DNA of 35,603 bases from Cyanobacteria bacterium K_Offshore_surface_m2_239 (GCA_016882305.1 VGQX01000015.1:1-35603); one strand, 5' to 3'; positions 24,549-32,836 are shown, counted from the stretch's first letter. Translations and numbers: made by a program. Notes: generated from the letters alone by a model not told the origin.

Positions 24549-24845
24549 ATGGCCTGGGATCCCACGGTGCTTCGCAAATACAGCACCACCAGCCACTTCC
24601 GCCTCCTCAATCAGGTGCGTGCCGAGCTCAACGCCCAACCCATCGCCCGCCATCCTGGTGGCGAAATCAATCTGGGCATTTCGCGGCGAGGCTCCTCCTA
24701 TCGGGTGCCGGTGGAGGTGAGGGGAGCCAGCGGCGCCGCCAAGCCGGCGCGCCCGTCGGTGGCGGCGGACGGCTCTCCAGGAGAGGGGCAAGCCATGGAC
24801 AGCACGAGCTTCCGTGATCGGCTTCGGGCCATTGAAATGCGCTGA
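24549..24845 (+). CDS. Small conserved cyanobacterial protein of unknown function
   Basis: A 98-residue soluble basic protein starting MAWDPTVLRKYSTTSHFRLLNQVR, a sequence I recognise from short uncharacterised cyanobacterial proteins, and ending FRDRLRAIEMR. Conserved termini are joined by a variable, Gly/Pro/Ala-rich middle. The shape suggests two short helices that might bind a partner or nucleic acid, but nothing in the sequence proves that. It is divergent from the peroxiredoxin gene with a 180-bp spacer. A longer reading to 24495 adds non-homologous residues. Function unknown. Confidence 0.75.
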   Translation: MAWDPTVLRKYSTTSHFRLLNQVRAELNAQPIARHPGGEINLGISRRGSSYRVPVEVRGASGAAKPARPSVAADGSPGEGQAMDSTSFRDRLRAIEMR

Positions 24846-25008
24846 GTCGGGCTTGGAAGCCATGACAACAGGGTCACTGAGTCCCGTCCGATGGATCAGG
24901 GCGTCGGAATCACCCACCCTGGAGAGGGCGGGCTCATCGGGAGGGCCAGGGCTGGGTCGTCCATCCGTCAGGACAGAGGAAGACCAACCAGGATGGAATT
25001 GGAGAAAA

Positions 25009-25082
25009 TGACTCGGGGGAGACTTGAACTCCCGACCTTGGGGTTATGAATCCCACGCTCTAACCAGCTGAGCTACCGAGCC
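25009..25082 (-). tRNA. tRNA-Met (CAU), elongator type
   Basis: The minus strand folds into a complete cloverleaf: acceptor GGCTCGG with CCGAGTC (one G-U) and discriminator A, D-arm GCTC/GAGC, anticodon stem TGGGA/CCCCA-like around TTCATAA, and T-arm GGGAG/CTCCC around TTCAAGT. CCA is not encoded. The anticodon CAU could also be a lysidine-modified tRNA-Ile; the absence of initiator features (three G-C pairs in the anticodon stem, C1-A72 mismatch) excludes fMet. TTTT follows shortly after the 3' end. Confidence 0.93.
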
Positions 25083-25203
25083 TGATGAACAGACTGTAAG
25101 GGATCACAGGCCGAGGGCCGGAGGGCGGAACCATCGGCGGACAAGGGGAGGGGGACGGGCCCTGGACGCGGAGATCGCTCGGCCCGTTGGAATTGGACCG
25201 CCC

Positions 25204-26064
25204 TCAGGCTGAGGGACGCAGCAATTGCATCGGGTTGATGGCCCCAAGACCCGGGGCGTGAATTTCAAAGTGGAGGTGGGGGCCTGTGCTCCGTCCTGTG
25301 CTTCCCATCAGGCCGATCTGCTGACCTTGGACGACCTCCTCTCCGACTTGAACGAGAATGCGGCTGTGATGGGCGTAGAGACTGCGAGAGCCGTCCTCGT
25401 GGCTGATCTCCACCAGATAGCCGTAGCCGCCATCGTCCCAACCGGCAAAGGTGACACGACCGCTCTGGGCCGCAAGGATGGGCGTGCCCACGCTGTTGGC
25501 GATGTCGATTCCTTTGTGCATGCGGCCCCAACGCCAACCATAGGGAGAGGTGAAGACGCCACGGGCGGGCCAAAGCCAGCGACGGCTCGGGCCGGGTTGT
25601 GTTTCTGAGGGGGAATATTCGGGGGTGTCGGGCCAACCGACGCCACCACTGGTAGTGGGCCTGAGACTAAGGAGGGTTTGGACCCGCGGGGTTGCGGCAC
25701 CGGAGGGAATGCGCAAACGGCGGCCGACGACCAGAGGTGTTTGACGCAGCTCGGGATTCAGCCGCATCAACTGGTCCACGGAAAGGTTGTAACGCTGGGC
25801 GATGCCCTCCAAGGTGTCCCCGAAGCGAACCAGGCCGGGGGAGTTGACACTGGCCTCCCGCTCCACGGTGGTGGTGGTGGATGGCTTGGTCGACGGCATC
25901 TCCCCCGCCGGGGAGGCCGAGGCGTCTCTCTCGATGCCACGGAGGGCGGCAAAGAGGTCGTCCGCCCGAGTGCTCTCGCGCAGATCAGTGGCGATGGCCG
26001 CAGTCAGTGGCAGAGCCACGGGCATACAGAGCAGAGCCGTGAAAATGCGACGATTAAAAAGCAT
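25204..26064 (-). CDS. Secreted LysM and M23-family metallopeptidase
   Basis: Predicted periplasmic peptidoglycan endopeptidase or an EnvC/NlpD-like amidase activator, 286 residues. An N-terminal signal peptide (RIFTALLCMPVALPLTAAIA) is followed by a low-complexity Ser/Thr/Pro linker, a LysM domain (FGDTLEGIAQRYNLSVDQLMRLNP, about 80-120), and the M23 domain (about 165-286) with HKGIDI (zinc His and Asp), LYAHHS and HLHFEIH. The zinc-ligand residues appear intact, favouring an active enzyme. The start at 26064 (MLFNRRIF) is well placed for the signal peptide. A good sigma-70 promoter lies about 100 bp upstream. Confidence 0.92.
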   Translation of the reverse strand: MLFNRRIFTALLCMPVALPLTAAIATDLRESTRADDLFAALRGIERDASASPAGEMPSTKPSTTTTVEREASVNSPGLVRFGDTLEGIAQRYNLSVDQLMRLNPELRQTPLVVGRRLRIPSGAATPRVQTLLSLRPTTSGGVGWPDTPEYSPSETQPGPSRRWLWPARGVFTSPYGWRWGRMHKGIDIANSVGTPILAAQSGRVTFAGWDDGGYGYLVEISHEDGSRSLYAHHSRILVQVGEEVVQGQQIGLMGSTGRSTGPHLHFEIHAPGLGAINPMQLLRPSA

Positions 26065-26166
26065 GTCAATGCAGGCGGATGGTTTGACCTTGGAAAGGAA
26101 ATGGTTTTGACTGAATTGCTTGTGCTGGCGATTGCCAACTTGAGCAAAAAAAACAAAGTTCGGCAG

Positions 26167-26195
26167 AATGTAGCGACATTTTTAAACTTTGTCAA
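26167..26195 (-). promoter_or_regulatory. Sigma-70 type promoter for the M23 peptidase gene
   Basis: On the minus strand, TTGACA (26195-26190), a 17-bp spacer and TACATT (26172-26167) give a perfect -35 and a 4/6 -10 in an AT-rich spacer. The predicted transcript would start near 26160, leaving a leader of about 95 nt before the ATG at 26064. An eight-A run lies in the leader. Confidence 0.7.
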
Positions 26196-26219
26196 GCCTT
26201 GACGCGTTGAGACAGGGTC

Positions 26220-26690
26220 TCAGCCCAGTTGCCGCAGAGCTTCAAACACCACCACGCCCACCGACACTGACAGATTGAGACTCCTGACGCCACCAGGAAC
26301 AGCCTGTCGGGAGCAGGGCATCGGAATCGTCAACCGCGCGTCAGCGGCCTCCAGCAGGGTGGGGCTGAGCCCATCGGTTTCCCGACCAAACAGCAACCAG
26401 TCACCCGTCTGAAAACGGCAGGTGGTGTAGGGCTGGCTGGCGTGGCTGCTCAGAGCGAGCAGGCGGCCGCCTTCCCCCCGGCGATGGGCGAGAAAGGCGT
26501 CGGTGTCCGCATGCCGCCGCAGGCGGACCAGCGGCCAGTAGTCCAGACCTGCCCGCCGGAGATGGCGGTCGCTGAGTGAAAACCCCAGGGGATCGATCAG
26601 ATGAAGCTCAAGGCCCGTGGCGGCACAGATGCGGGCGACGTTGCCCGTGTTGGGAGGAATCTGGGGCTGGAACAGCACGACCCGGGGCAT
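26220..26690 (-). CDS. trmL: tRNA (cytidine(34)-2'-O)-methyltransferase
   Basis: SPOUT-class methyltransferase that modifies the wobble base of tRNA-Leu isoacceptors with S-adenosylmethionine. The 156 residues begin VVLFQPQIPPNTGNVARICAATG, contain LLFGRETDGLSP and end with the knot region IPMPCSRQAVPGGVRSLNLSVSVGVVVFEA, which binds AdoMet. It is six bases after the stop of cobU, in the same transcript as cobU, pxcA and psb32. All motifs and the length are normal. Confidence 0.95.
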   Translation of the reverse strand: MPRVVLFQPQIPPNTGNVARICAATGLELHLIDPLGFSLSDRHLRRAGLDYWPLVRLRRHADTDAFLAHRRGEGGRLLALSSHASQPYTTCRFQTGDWLLFGRETDGLSPTLLEAADARLTIPMPCSRQAVPGGVRSLNLSVSVGVVVFEALRQLG

Positions 26691-26696
26691 GGAACC

Positions 26697-27284
26697 TCAG
26701 CGTCCAAGATCCGGCCGGTGACTTGCGGGCTCTTGAGGAACGAGAACCCCGAGCTGGCTCAGGTTGACCGCCCGGCCCTGCAGCACCAGCCAGGACGTCG
26801 CGCAGAGCGGTGTCAACCGTTGTTGCAGGTCCCCAAGTCGATCGCGGAAACGCCCGCCGGCCTCGGTCATCGGCACGACGCCCCAACCCGTTTCCTCGCT
26901 GACGAGCACCACCGCGGCCCGGCTGGCTCGCAGGGCCGCCAGCAGGTTGGCCAGCTCCCGCTCCCACTCGGCGGTGGCGGTGTCCAGATGCGCCGCCACC
27001 CAGGTGCCGAGCGAATCCACCAGCGCCACCTCTTCAGCCTTCAAGGCTTGAAGGGCGGGGCTGAGCGCCCCGCCCACTTCCATGGTTCGCCAGGAGGGTG
27101 GGCGCCGCTGCCGATGCCGCTCCAGGCGCTGTTGCCAGGACACATCGTCGGGACGATCGGGTCCGGTGGCCATCACGACGACCGCTCGCCCGCTCCGCTG
27201 GACCAGATGTTCGGCCCAGCGGCTCTTGCCACTGGCCGCTGGACCGCTGACCAGGATCAAGCCAGGGTGTGAATCGCCGTTCAA
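26697..27284 (-). CDS. cobU: Adenosylcobinamide kinase / adenosylcobinamide-phosphate guanylyltransferase
   Basis: Activates adenosylcobinamide by phosphorylation and GMP transfer in the nucleotide-loop assembly of cobalamin. The 195 residues have a P-loop (VSGPAASGKSRWAEHL), an RHRQRRPPSW segment holding the guanylated His, DSLGTWVAAHL and VSEETGWGVVP, corresponding to the usual VSNEVGxGIVP. Several positions differ from proteobacterial CobU but follow the family plan. It lies between pxcA and trmL with 3- and 6-bp gaps. No riboswitch is seen before it, unlike hupE-cobW in this window. Confidence 0.9.
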   Translation of the reverse strand: MNGDSHPGLILVSGPAASGKSRWAEHLVQRSGRAVVVMATGPDRPDDVSWQQRLERHRQRRPPSWRTMEVGGALSPALQALKAEEVALVDSLGTWVAAHLDTATAEWERELANLLAALRASRAAVVLVSEETGWGVVPMTEAGGRFRDRLGDLQQRLTPLCATSWLVLQGRAVNLSQLGVLVPQEPASHRPDLGR

Positions 27285-27287
27285 AAC

Positions 27288-28433
27288 TCAACCCCCTCCC
27301 TGCATGTTGCGCAAGGTGGCCACCGAGGAGGGAGACACACGATTGAGATAGCGGAAAATCCAGTATTTGAAAATCGTGGCCAGAACCACAGGGAAGGTGG
27401 CGATGAAGAGGAGGATGAAATTTTCCCTCGCCGGCAGGCCGAGATGGTCGGCGACACCACCGAGCAAAACCGTCCAGCCTTCGGGGCTGTGAAAGCCGAC
27501 AAAAATATCCGTGAACAGAATGATGGCAAACGCTTTTGCGCTATCGCTCAAGCCATAGACCAGCTCGTCGAGAAAGCCGCGAAATACCTGGATGTCCCGT
27601 TGACCAAAGAAGCAAACGCCAACGAAGCCGATCAATCCAAACACATCAGCAAAAACATTCTTCACCGCATTTGTGCTTTCCCGATCCGCTTCATCCTTGA
27701 GCTCTTGGGCACGCACTTGCAGCTTCTGCTGCAGTTCTTCGCTCGAGGGCAGGGGCTGGTTATGGAGGAGATGATCAAACTCGATCTCCGCTTGGTAAAC
27801 ACGGAGCCGTTCCACGGCGCGCTCCTCCAGTTTCGGCTTGGGGTAGCTCAGGAATGGGGTGTCAGGAGAGAAGCGATCCACCAGCGGCGAGACGATCCAG
27901 GTGCGACTGATCTGCTGCACCAGGATTGGCACCAAAATCAACAGCAGCAGGATGCGCAACGCCACCAGGGTGGAATCGCGTCGCCGACGAAAGCCGGCGA
28001 TCATGCTGGCCTCCGCCTCAGGATCCAAGCGCTGACGCACTTGATCCACCACGCCCAACAGGCTGCGGGGGAGAATTTCCGGGCTGCGACTCAGGGTGGG
28101 CAGAAGCTCCCTGGAGGTGGCGTAGCGGTCGGTGACGCCCTCAAGGAGTTGCAGCTGGCGCATTTCCTGGCCGCTGAGCTCCTGGCGATAGGGCTGGATC
28201 GACTGCAGGGATTGCTGGCACACCTGGAGGGCGGCCCGAAAACGACGCAAGACCTGAGCCTGCATGGCCCTGGGAATGCGCAGCTCGATTTCTGGCCGTA
28301 CAGGGCGGTCCTGGTAGTACTCCAACTCAATGCTCTGAATCAGCAGCGCCGCCTCATAGCCACGCTCCAGATCACTGCTGATGTCAAGGGATTTGGCACT
28401 CCCCAGACGGCTCACCCAGTCGCGAAATCCCAT
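27288..28433 (-). CDS. pxcA: Proton extrusion protein PxcA (CemA/CotA homologue)
   Basis: Inner-membrane protein needed for light-induced proton extrusion and pH balance, homologous to chloroplast CemA. The 381-residue protein has a long soluble N-terminal domain (to about 195), a first membrane helix (LVALRILLLLILVPILVQQ), a helical charged loop, and three C-terminal hydrophobic segments (VFGLIGFVGVCFFG; FAIILFTDIFVGFHSPEGW; FILLFIATFPVVLATIFKYWIF), with FVGFHSPEGWE-type and YWIFRYLNR signatures. ATG 28433 gives MGFRDWVSRLGSAKSLD; the longer reading to 28640 overlaps psb32. The 3' part is AT-richer than the 5' part (43% in line 27601-27660). Confidence 0.93.
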   Translation of the reverse strand: MGFRDWVSRLGSAKSLDISSDLERGYEAALLIQSIELEYYQDRPVRPEIELRIPRAMQAQVLRRFRAALQVCQQSLQSIQPYRQELSGQEMRQLQLLEGVTDRYATSRELLPTLSRSPEILPRSLLGVVDQVRQRLDPEAEASMIAGFRRRRDSTLVALRILLLLILVPILVQQISRTWIVSPLVDRFSPDTPFLSYPKPKLEERAVERLRVYQAEIEFDHLLHNQPLPSSEELQQKLQVRAQELKDEADRESTNAVKNVFADVFGLIGFVGVCFFGQRDIQVFRGFLDELVYGLSDSAKAFAIILFTDIFVGFHSPEGWTVLLGGVADHLGLPARENFILLFIATFPVVLATIFKYWIFRYLNRVSPSSVATLRNMQGGG

Positions 28434-28440
28434 GATGGTC

Positions 28441-29175
28441 TTAACGGGAGAAGACCCACCAGGTGGCCATCGGCACCACCGTGCCGACGACGAGGAGCAC
28501 CACCACCCAGGTGAAGGCCTTGCTGTCCCGCGTTTCTTCCCGGCTGGGGATGTTGCTCGCCAGGGCCTGGGCTTCCTCCTGCGCCGGTTCCCCCGGGTCC
28601 TCCCCACCGCGGAGCACCGCCCCCAGGCGGGTGAGGGCATCGAGGCTGGCTTGGCGATAGCGATCAGCGGACCGCAAGGGCAGCGCCATGGTGGTGTCCG
28701 CCGTGCTTCTCAGCAGCTCCGCCGGCAACCTCCCCCCCAGGCCGGAGGAGGCGACGACCGCAGTTGCGCGGGTCTGGCTGTCGATGAGGAGGAGCAGCAG
28801 TGGCTCCGAGGAACCGTCCCGTCCGCTCTCGGCGGGCTGCCAGCGGGTCAGAAGGGTCTCCCCCAGCTGTTGAAGGTTGAGGTCATCGTCCACTCGACTG
28901 ACCGTGATCAGACGGGCATCCACCCGCTCGTCGCTGAAGCCGGCCAGCAGACGCTCCAGCTCTTGGGAGCTGGCGCGAGAGAGCACCGCGGCGCCATCCA
29001 GCACATGCTCAGGGGGCGCCTGGGCGGGAAAATCCTCCGCCGAGACCGCCACCGCCGGGCTGGCCGCGACGCCCATCACCAGCAGGGCCAGGACCGTGGC
29101 GAGGATCCCCCCCCTCCAACGGGCCAGGGGGCGGGTGAGCCAGGCGGGCGCACCGTTGAGGACTGGAGGAATCAC
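28441..29175 (-). CDS. psb32: TPM-domain protein Psb32 (photosystem II repair)
   Basis: TPM-fold protein associated with photosystem II protection and repair, located on the lumenal side. The 244-residue product has an export segment (GILATVLALLVMGVAASPAVAV), then DFPAQAPPEHVLDGAAVLSRA, which opens the TPM domain, a central LLLLIDSQTRATAVVASSGLG, and a C-terminal membrane anchor (TWVVVLLVVGTVVPMATWWVF). The start is uncertain: GTG 29175 leaves a 100-bp divergent spacer with the next gene, whereas ATG 29277 would share a CATG with its start codon. It is the first gene of the psb32-pxcA-cobU-trmL run. Confidence 0.85.
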   Translation of the reverse strand: MIPPVLNGAPAWLTRPLARWRGGILATVLALLVMGVAASPAVAVSAEDFPAQAPPEHVLDGAAVLSRASSQELERLLAGFSDERVDARLITVSRVDDDLNLQQLGETLLTRWQPAESGRDGSSEPLLLLLIDSQTRATAVVASSGLGGRLPAELLRSTADTTMALPLRSADRYRQASLDALTRLGAVLRGGEDPGEPAQEEAQALASNIPSREETRDSKAFTWVVVLLVVGTVVPMATWWVFSR

Positions 29176-29275
29176 GGCAGGCTCAGACCGATCGAAGGAT
29201 TCCAGTCTGACGTGCAGGGGCCACACCTGCCCCTGCGGGCGGCGGATGATTTCTTCACCAGCTCCCTGCCGTGTC

Positions 29276-29974
29276 ATGCCCGCTTCCCTGCCTGCTCGGA
29301 TTGTGCTGGTCGTCGGCCTGCTGGGACTCGTGGTGGCCGTGGCCAACCAGCTCACCGCCCCCAGCCTCGACCCCTCCCTGGAGCGGGCCTCGGTGCTCGC
29401 CAGCCTGCTGGCCGTGGTGTTGATGGTCATTGCCGCCCTTTGGCAGCGGGTGGTGCCCGAGGCGGCGGCTCGGACCGCGCTCGACGGAGAGGAAGGCTGC
29501 GAGCTGGTGGAGGGGCTGCCGGAGGATTTGGTGCGGGAGCTGGGGTGGGGCAGCGCCATGCTGCTCTCCGCCACCCCTGCCGCCACCCTGCTGCTGCACG
29601 ATGGCCGCCGCACCATCTTGAGACGTGGCGTGTTGCCTGGCGACCGGCCGCGTCCGGACGCCTTCGCTCCCGGGGCCATCTGCCGCCAGGCCAGCAGCCG
29701 CCAGAGGGCCATCTCCCTGGTGGACTTGCGCCCCTATCCCGGGCGCGGAGAGTTCGACAGCCTGCTGCCGGGATTGCCGGCGGTGGTGGTCCAACCGGTG
29801 GGCGAGCACGGCGTTCTGCTGCTCGGCGGCTGGTCGGCGCGTTGTTTCAGCGAAGCGGATCTGCGCTGGATCGAGGGCTGGGCCCGCAAGCTCAGAACAC
29901 AATGGGCTCCGGCTTGGCGGGCACCCGCGGACGGGACGGACCCTTCGCCGGAGGGGGCACCCGCACCCGCGTGA
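29276..29974 (+). CDS. Cofactor assembly of complex C subunit B (CCB2/CCB4 family)
   Basis: Thylakoid membrane protein of the CCB pathway that attaches haem ci to cytochrome b6 of the cytochrome b6f complex. The 232 residues begin MPASLPARIVLVVGLLGLVVAVANQL (first membrane helix), followed by a second helix (VLASLLAVVLMVIAALW) and a soluble domain with LGWGSAMLLSATPAATLLL, AICRQASSR, YPGRGEFDSLLPGLPAVVVQP and LGGWSARCFSEADLRWI, matching cyanobacterial CCB proteins as I recall them. The last 28 residues are low-complexity and overlap the 3' end of lptC by 83 bp. Family assignment is moderately strong; individual CCB number is not resolvable by eye. Confidence 0.82.
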   Translation: MPASLPARIVLVVGLLGLVVAVANQLTAPSLDPSLERASVLASLLAVVLMVIAALWQRVVPEAAARTALDGEEGCELVEGLPEDLVRELGWGSAMLLSATPAATLLLHDGRRTILRRGVLPGDRPRPDAFAPGAICRQASSRQRAISLVDLRPYPGRGEFDSLLPGLPAVVVQPVGEHGVLLLGGWSARCFSEADLRWIEGWARKLRTQWAPAWRAPADGTDPSPEGAPAPA

Positions 29975-31148
29975 TCACCCTGCCGCCCGGGGTGGTGGCG
30001 GTGATGCTCCCTCCGGTGCCCAGTTGCCCCGTGATCCGCTCGGCCCGGGTGAGCTGTTGATTGGCCTGGCGTTGAAACCGCACGTCGCCCTCAGCCTCCA
30101 CGGCCTGGCTGGACCAATTCCATTGACAGCGCTGGGCGCTCACGCCATCGCCGCCCTGCCGCAATTGGCAGGCGCGAGGGATGGTGGCGGTGGTGGACGC
30201 TCCGTCGAGCCGCAGCTCCTCTCCCCGGGCTTGCAACGCCCCGCGCTGCCCCTCAAAGGGCGCGGCGGTGCTCAGCGACTGTTCTTTGGCATCGACGGTG
30301 AGCGCTCCACCGCGGAACCAGCTGGCGTCCACCGGATCGTTCATCGCCACCGGTCCCCGCAGGGTGTAGAGCTGTCGCAGCGTGTTGCCCTCGAGGCGCG
30401 AGGCGGTCACAACCTGCGGGGCCTCCTTGGGGGACCGTCCAGGAGGGCGGCGCCGAATCGTCACAGGCCCCTCGCCGAGCAGGCTGCCCTTGCCGGGTTG
30501 CCAGTCCACCGCCCTCGCCGTGCCCACCATCTCCAGCCGGTTCGCGTCCGGCTTGGCGCTCAATGGCGTGGGCCGGCTCCAGCGCTCCAGCCGTGGCGTC
30601 CCGCGCAGTTCCAGCAGGTCACGATCCAGATGCAGAAGGGCGATTTTGGAGGTCACGCGGTTGCGCTCATCCCGCACGGCGGGGGCGAGATCGAAGCGCA
30701 TCAGCGACGCGCCAGGGATCCACAACGCTCGATCGGCCTCGACCACCAGCGGGTTGGGCCCCAGTCGCTGCAGGCGGATCACTCCCTCCAGGAGGATCAC
30801 GGCACCATCGTTGACCACGGTGCCCGTGGTGGCCGCCAGCCGATAAAGGGGCTGGCCCTTGACAAAGATCACTCCCTCGGGGCGCAGAGCCCGGGCCACG
30901 CCGCTGCGGATGTTGTAGCGGGCTTCCGGACTCTTGAGCGTCCACGCCGGCAGACCCTCTTTGGTGCGCTGCTGCAGGTCGAGGCTGCGGAAGGAAAAGG
31001 GAGGGGCGCTCTCTTCGGAGGCCTCCGTCAGAGGGCGGCCACAGCCCTGGGCAACCAGCAGGAGGGACAGGAGGAGCAGATGGCCGCCCCGTGTGACGGC
31101 CGGGGCGCGTCTCCCTGGCGCTGAGGGCCGACGAGGAAAGCGCTTCAC
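29892..31148 (-). CDS. lptC: LptC-family LPS transport protein
   Basis: Predicted inner-membrane-anchored periplasmic protein that receives LPS from LptBF and passes it to LptA. The 418 residues have a basic N-terminus, a hydrophobic segment (HLLLLSLLLVAQGCGRP) resembling a weak lipobox, and repeated OstA/LptC-like beta strands (TKEGLPAWTLKSPEARYN; SGVARALRPEGVIFVKG; GEGPVTIRR; LRQLYTLRGPVAMND). It is longer than proteobacterial LptC, as is common in cyanobacteria, where two jellyroll-like units may be present. The GTG start overlaps the metG stop by four bases (GTGA). The C-terminal 28 residues are Pro/Lys/Arg-rich and overlap the convergent CCB gene. lptA, lptB and lptF lie about 23 kb away. 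Confidence 0.82.
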   Translation of the reverse strand: MKRFPRRPSAPGRRAPAVTRGGHLLLLSLLLVAQGCGRPLTEASEESAPPFSFRSLDLQQRTKEGLPAWTLKSPEARYNIRSGVARALRPEGVIFVKGQPLYRLAATTGTVVNDGAVILLEGVIRLQRLGPNPLVVEADRALWIPGASLMRFDLAPAVRDERNRVTSKIALLHLDRDLLELRGTPRLERWSRPTPLSAKPDANRLEMVGTARAVDWQPGKGSLLGEGPVTIRRRPPGRSPKEAPQVVTASRLEGNTLRQLYTLRGPVAMNDPVDASWFRGGALTVDAKEQSLSTAAPFEGQRGALQARGEELRLDGASTTATIPRACQLRQGGDGVSAQRCQWNWSSQAVEAEGDVRFQRQANQQLTRAERITGQLGTGGSITATTPGGRVITRVRVPPPAKGPSRPRVPAKPEPIVF

Positions 31149-32755
31149 AGGGGGTCGAGGACCTCCAACCGTTGCATCACCGGACTGGCCTCCGGAAGTG
31201 GGGCCGAGCTCGGCAGCACGCCCCAGCGCCGCGCCGCCTCCCAGGCTGTCCGCGCGGTCTCCGCCGCGGCCAGGGCGGTCGCCGCCTCGCTGGTGGCCGG
31301 CCAGAGGGAGTCGCAGGGAAGGGGGGCGCAGGCCAGCTGGGCCAGGACCCGACTGGAGAGGTCGGGGAGCAAGGGCGTCAGGAGGACGCCGATCCAGCGG
31401 CAGCTCTCCAGCACCCCGTAGAGGTCTGCCCCGACGCTGGCGTCCTGGCCGGGCTGCTTCATCCGGGTCCAGGGGGCCTGCACGTTCAGATAACCATTGG
31501 CCGTTTCCGCCAGGCCCAGCACGGCTTCGGCGGCGCGGCGAAAATCAAGAGCCTCCATGGCCTGATCCACGCGGGCGGAGGCGTTCAGGGAGGCCACGGC
31601 CAGGGGATGGTCGGCGGAGGCCGCCTCGCCGCGCGGGGGGACTCCCCCCGCGAACCACTTGCGGGCCATGGAGACGCTGCGGTTGAGAAGGTTGCCGATC
31701 GTGTTGGCCAGATCGTTGTTGACGAGATCGCAGAAGCGCTTCTGTTGAAAGTCGCCGTCCTCGCCGAAGGGAATGTCGCGCAGGAGATACCAGCGCACGG
31801 CATCCCTGCCGCAGCGCTCCAGCAAGACCTCCGGATCGAGCACATTGCCGAGGGTTTTGCCCATCTTCTGGCCCTCCCGGGTAAGGAAGCCATGGCCAAA
31901 CACCCTCTCCGGCAGGGGCAGATCGGCGGACAGCAGCATGGCTGGCCAGAAGACCGCGTGAAAGCGAAGGATGTCCTTGCCGATCACATGGAGCTGGGCG
32001 GGCCAGCCGCGGGAGGCGAGTTGATCGAGATCCACCGGAGCCTCGGGGTCGAGGAGGGCGGAAAGATAGCCGAGGAGGGCGTCAAACCAGACATAAAACG
32101 TGTGACCAGGATGGCCGGGGACGGGTATGCCCCAGGGGAGATTCACCCTTGAGATCGAGAAGTCCCGCAAGCCACCGGCAACGAAGTTTTCCACTTCCCG
32201 CTGGCGTGACGCGGGGGCAATGAACCCTTCGCGCCGCACCAGCTCTTCGATCGGTTGCTGGTAGTGGGACAGCCGAAAGAAGAGATTGGGTTCATCACGC
32301 CATTCCAGGGGGCGCTGGTGAATCGGACAGCTGGGGGAGCTGGCGCTGGCGGGATCGTCCTTGAATTCCTCGCAGGCCACGCAATACCAGCCCTGCTGGC
32401 GCTTTTCCACCACATCGCCCTTGGCCTCGACGCGGGCGAAGAACCGCTCGACCAGGGCGCGATGGGCGGGGGTTGTGGTGCGGATGAACCGATCGTGGCT
32501 GATCCCCCAGCGGGTCCAGAGATCGCGAAAGCTCTCGCTGTTGCGATCGCAAAAGTCCAGTGGCGCGAGCGCCTTGGCGTCCGCCGTGCGTTGAATTTTC
32601 AGCCCGTGCTCATCCGTCCCTGTGATGAACACCACCGGTTGACCCCGCAAGCGCTGATAGCGGGCGATGGCGTCACAGGCCAGCGTGGTGTAGGTGCTCC
32701 CCAGATGGGGTTTGTCGTTGACGTAGTAGAGGGGAGTGGTGAGAGTGAAGGGCAT
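31145..32755 (-). CDS. metG: Methionyl-tRNA synthetase
   Basis: Charges tRNA-Met with methionine. The 536-residue protein begins MPFTLTTPLYYVNDKPHLGSTY (HIGH-type HLGS), has TGTDEHGLKIQ, a zinc-binding connective peptide with CVAC and CPIH, GKDILRFHAVFWPAML, and the KMSKS-type loop GQKMGKTLGNVLDP. It lacks the C-terminal tRNA-binding (EMAP-like) extension. The ATG at 32755 is the family start; upstream residues to 32926 are random. It is the first gene of the metG-lptC pair and is divergent from the TerB gene across a 210-bp spacer carrying phased GGCGCG motifs. The tRNA-Met at 25 kb is a likely substrate. Confidence 0.96.
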   Translation of the reverse strand: MPFTLTTPLYYVNDKPHLGSTYTTLACDAIARYQRLRGQPVVFITGTDEHGLKIQRTADAKALAPLDFCDRNSESFRDLWTRWGISHDRFIRTTTPAHRALVERFFARVEAKGDVVEKRQQGWYCVACEEFKDDPASASSPSCPIHQRPLEWRDEPNLFFRLSHYQQPIEELVRREGFIAPASRQREVENFVAGGLRDFSISRVNLPWGIPVPGHPGHTFYVWFDALLGYLSALLDPEAPVDLDQLASRGWPAQLHVIGKDILRFHAVFWPAMLLSADLPLPERVFGHGFLTREGQKMGKTLGNVLDPEVLLERCGRDAVRWYLLRDIPFGEDGDFQQKRFCDLVNNDLANTIGNLLNRSVSMARKWFAGGVPPRGEAASADHPLAVASLNASARVDQAMEALDFRRAAEAVLGLAETANGYLNVQAPWTRMKQPGQDASVGADLYGVLESCRWIGVLLTPLLPDLSSRVLAQLACAPLPCDSLWPATSEAATALAAAETARTAWEAARRWGVLPSSAPLPEASPVMQRLEVLDPL

Positions 32756-32774
32756 CGCTGGGGCTGGGATCGGT

Positions 32775-32836
32775 GGCGCGGCGCACTGGCGCGAATGGGG
32801 TGGCGCGTATGGAAACGGCGCGGATTCAGTGGCGCC
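32775..32836. repeat. Five phased GGCGC(G/C) motifs in the metG/TerB spacer
   Basis: GGCGCG starts at 32775, 32788, 32802, 32817, and GGCGCC at 32831, giving steps of 13, 14, 15 and 14 bp. Intervening bases are not conserved apart from AATG, TATG and GATG-like ends. The array lies immediately upstream of metG on its 5' side and opposite the TerB gene promoter region. It could be a decayed tandem repeat. Confidence 0.55.

Noticed and set aside
24420-24917. 165-codon minus-strand frame opposite the small conserved gene at 24.5 kb
   Set aside because: The plus-strand product has recognisable conserved termini; the minus-strand frame does not and crosses the peroxiredoxin promoter region.
28381-30060. 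559-codon plus-strand frame across psb32 and the CCB gene
   Set aside because: Runs antisense to psb32 and out of frame with the CCB gene, with no recognisable domain.
32543-32550. HIP1 octamer GCGATCGC as a repeat family
   Set aside because: Only this copy and one at 34094-34101 were spotted, too few to be the HIP1-rich pattern of other cyanobacteria.
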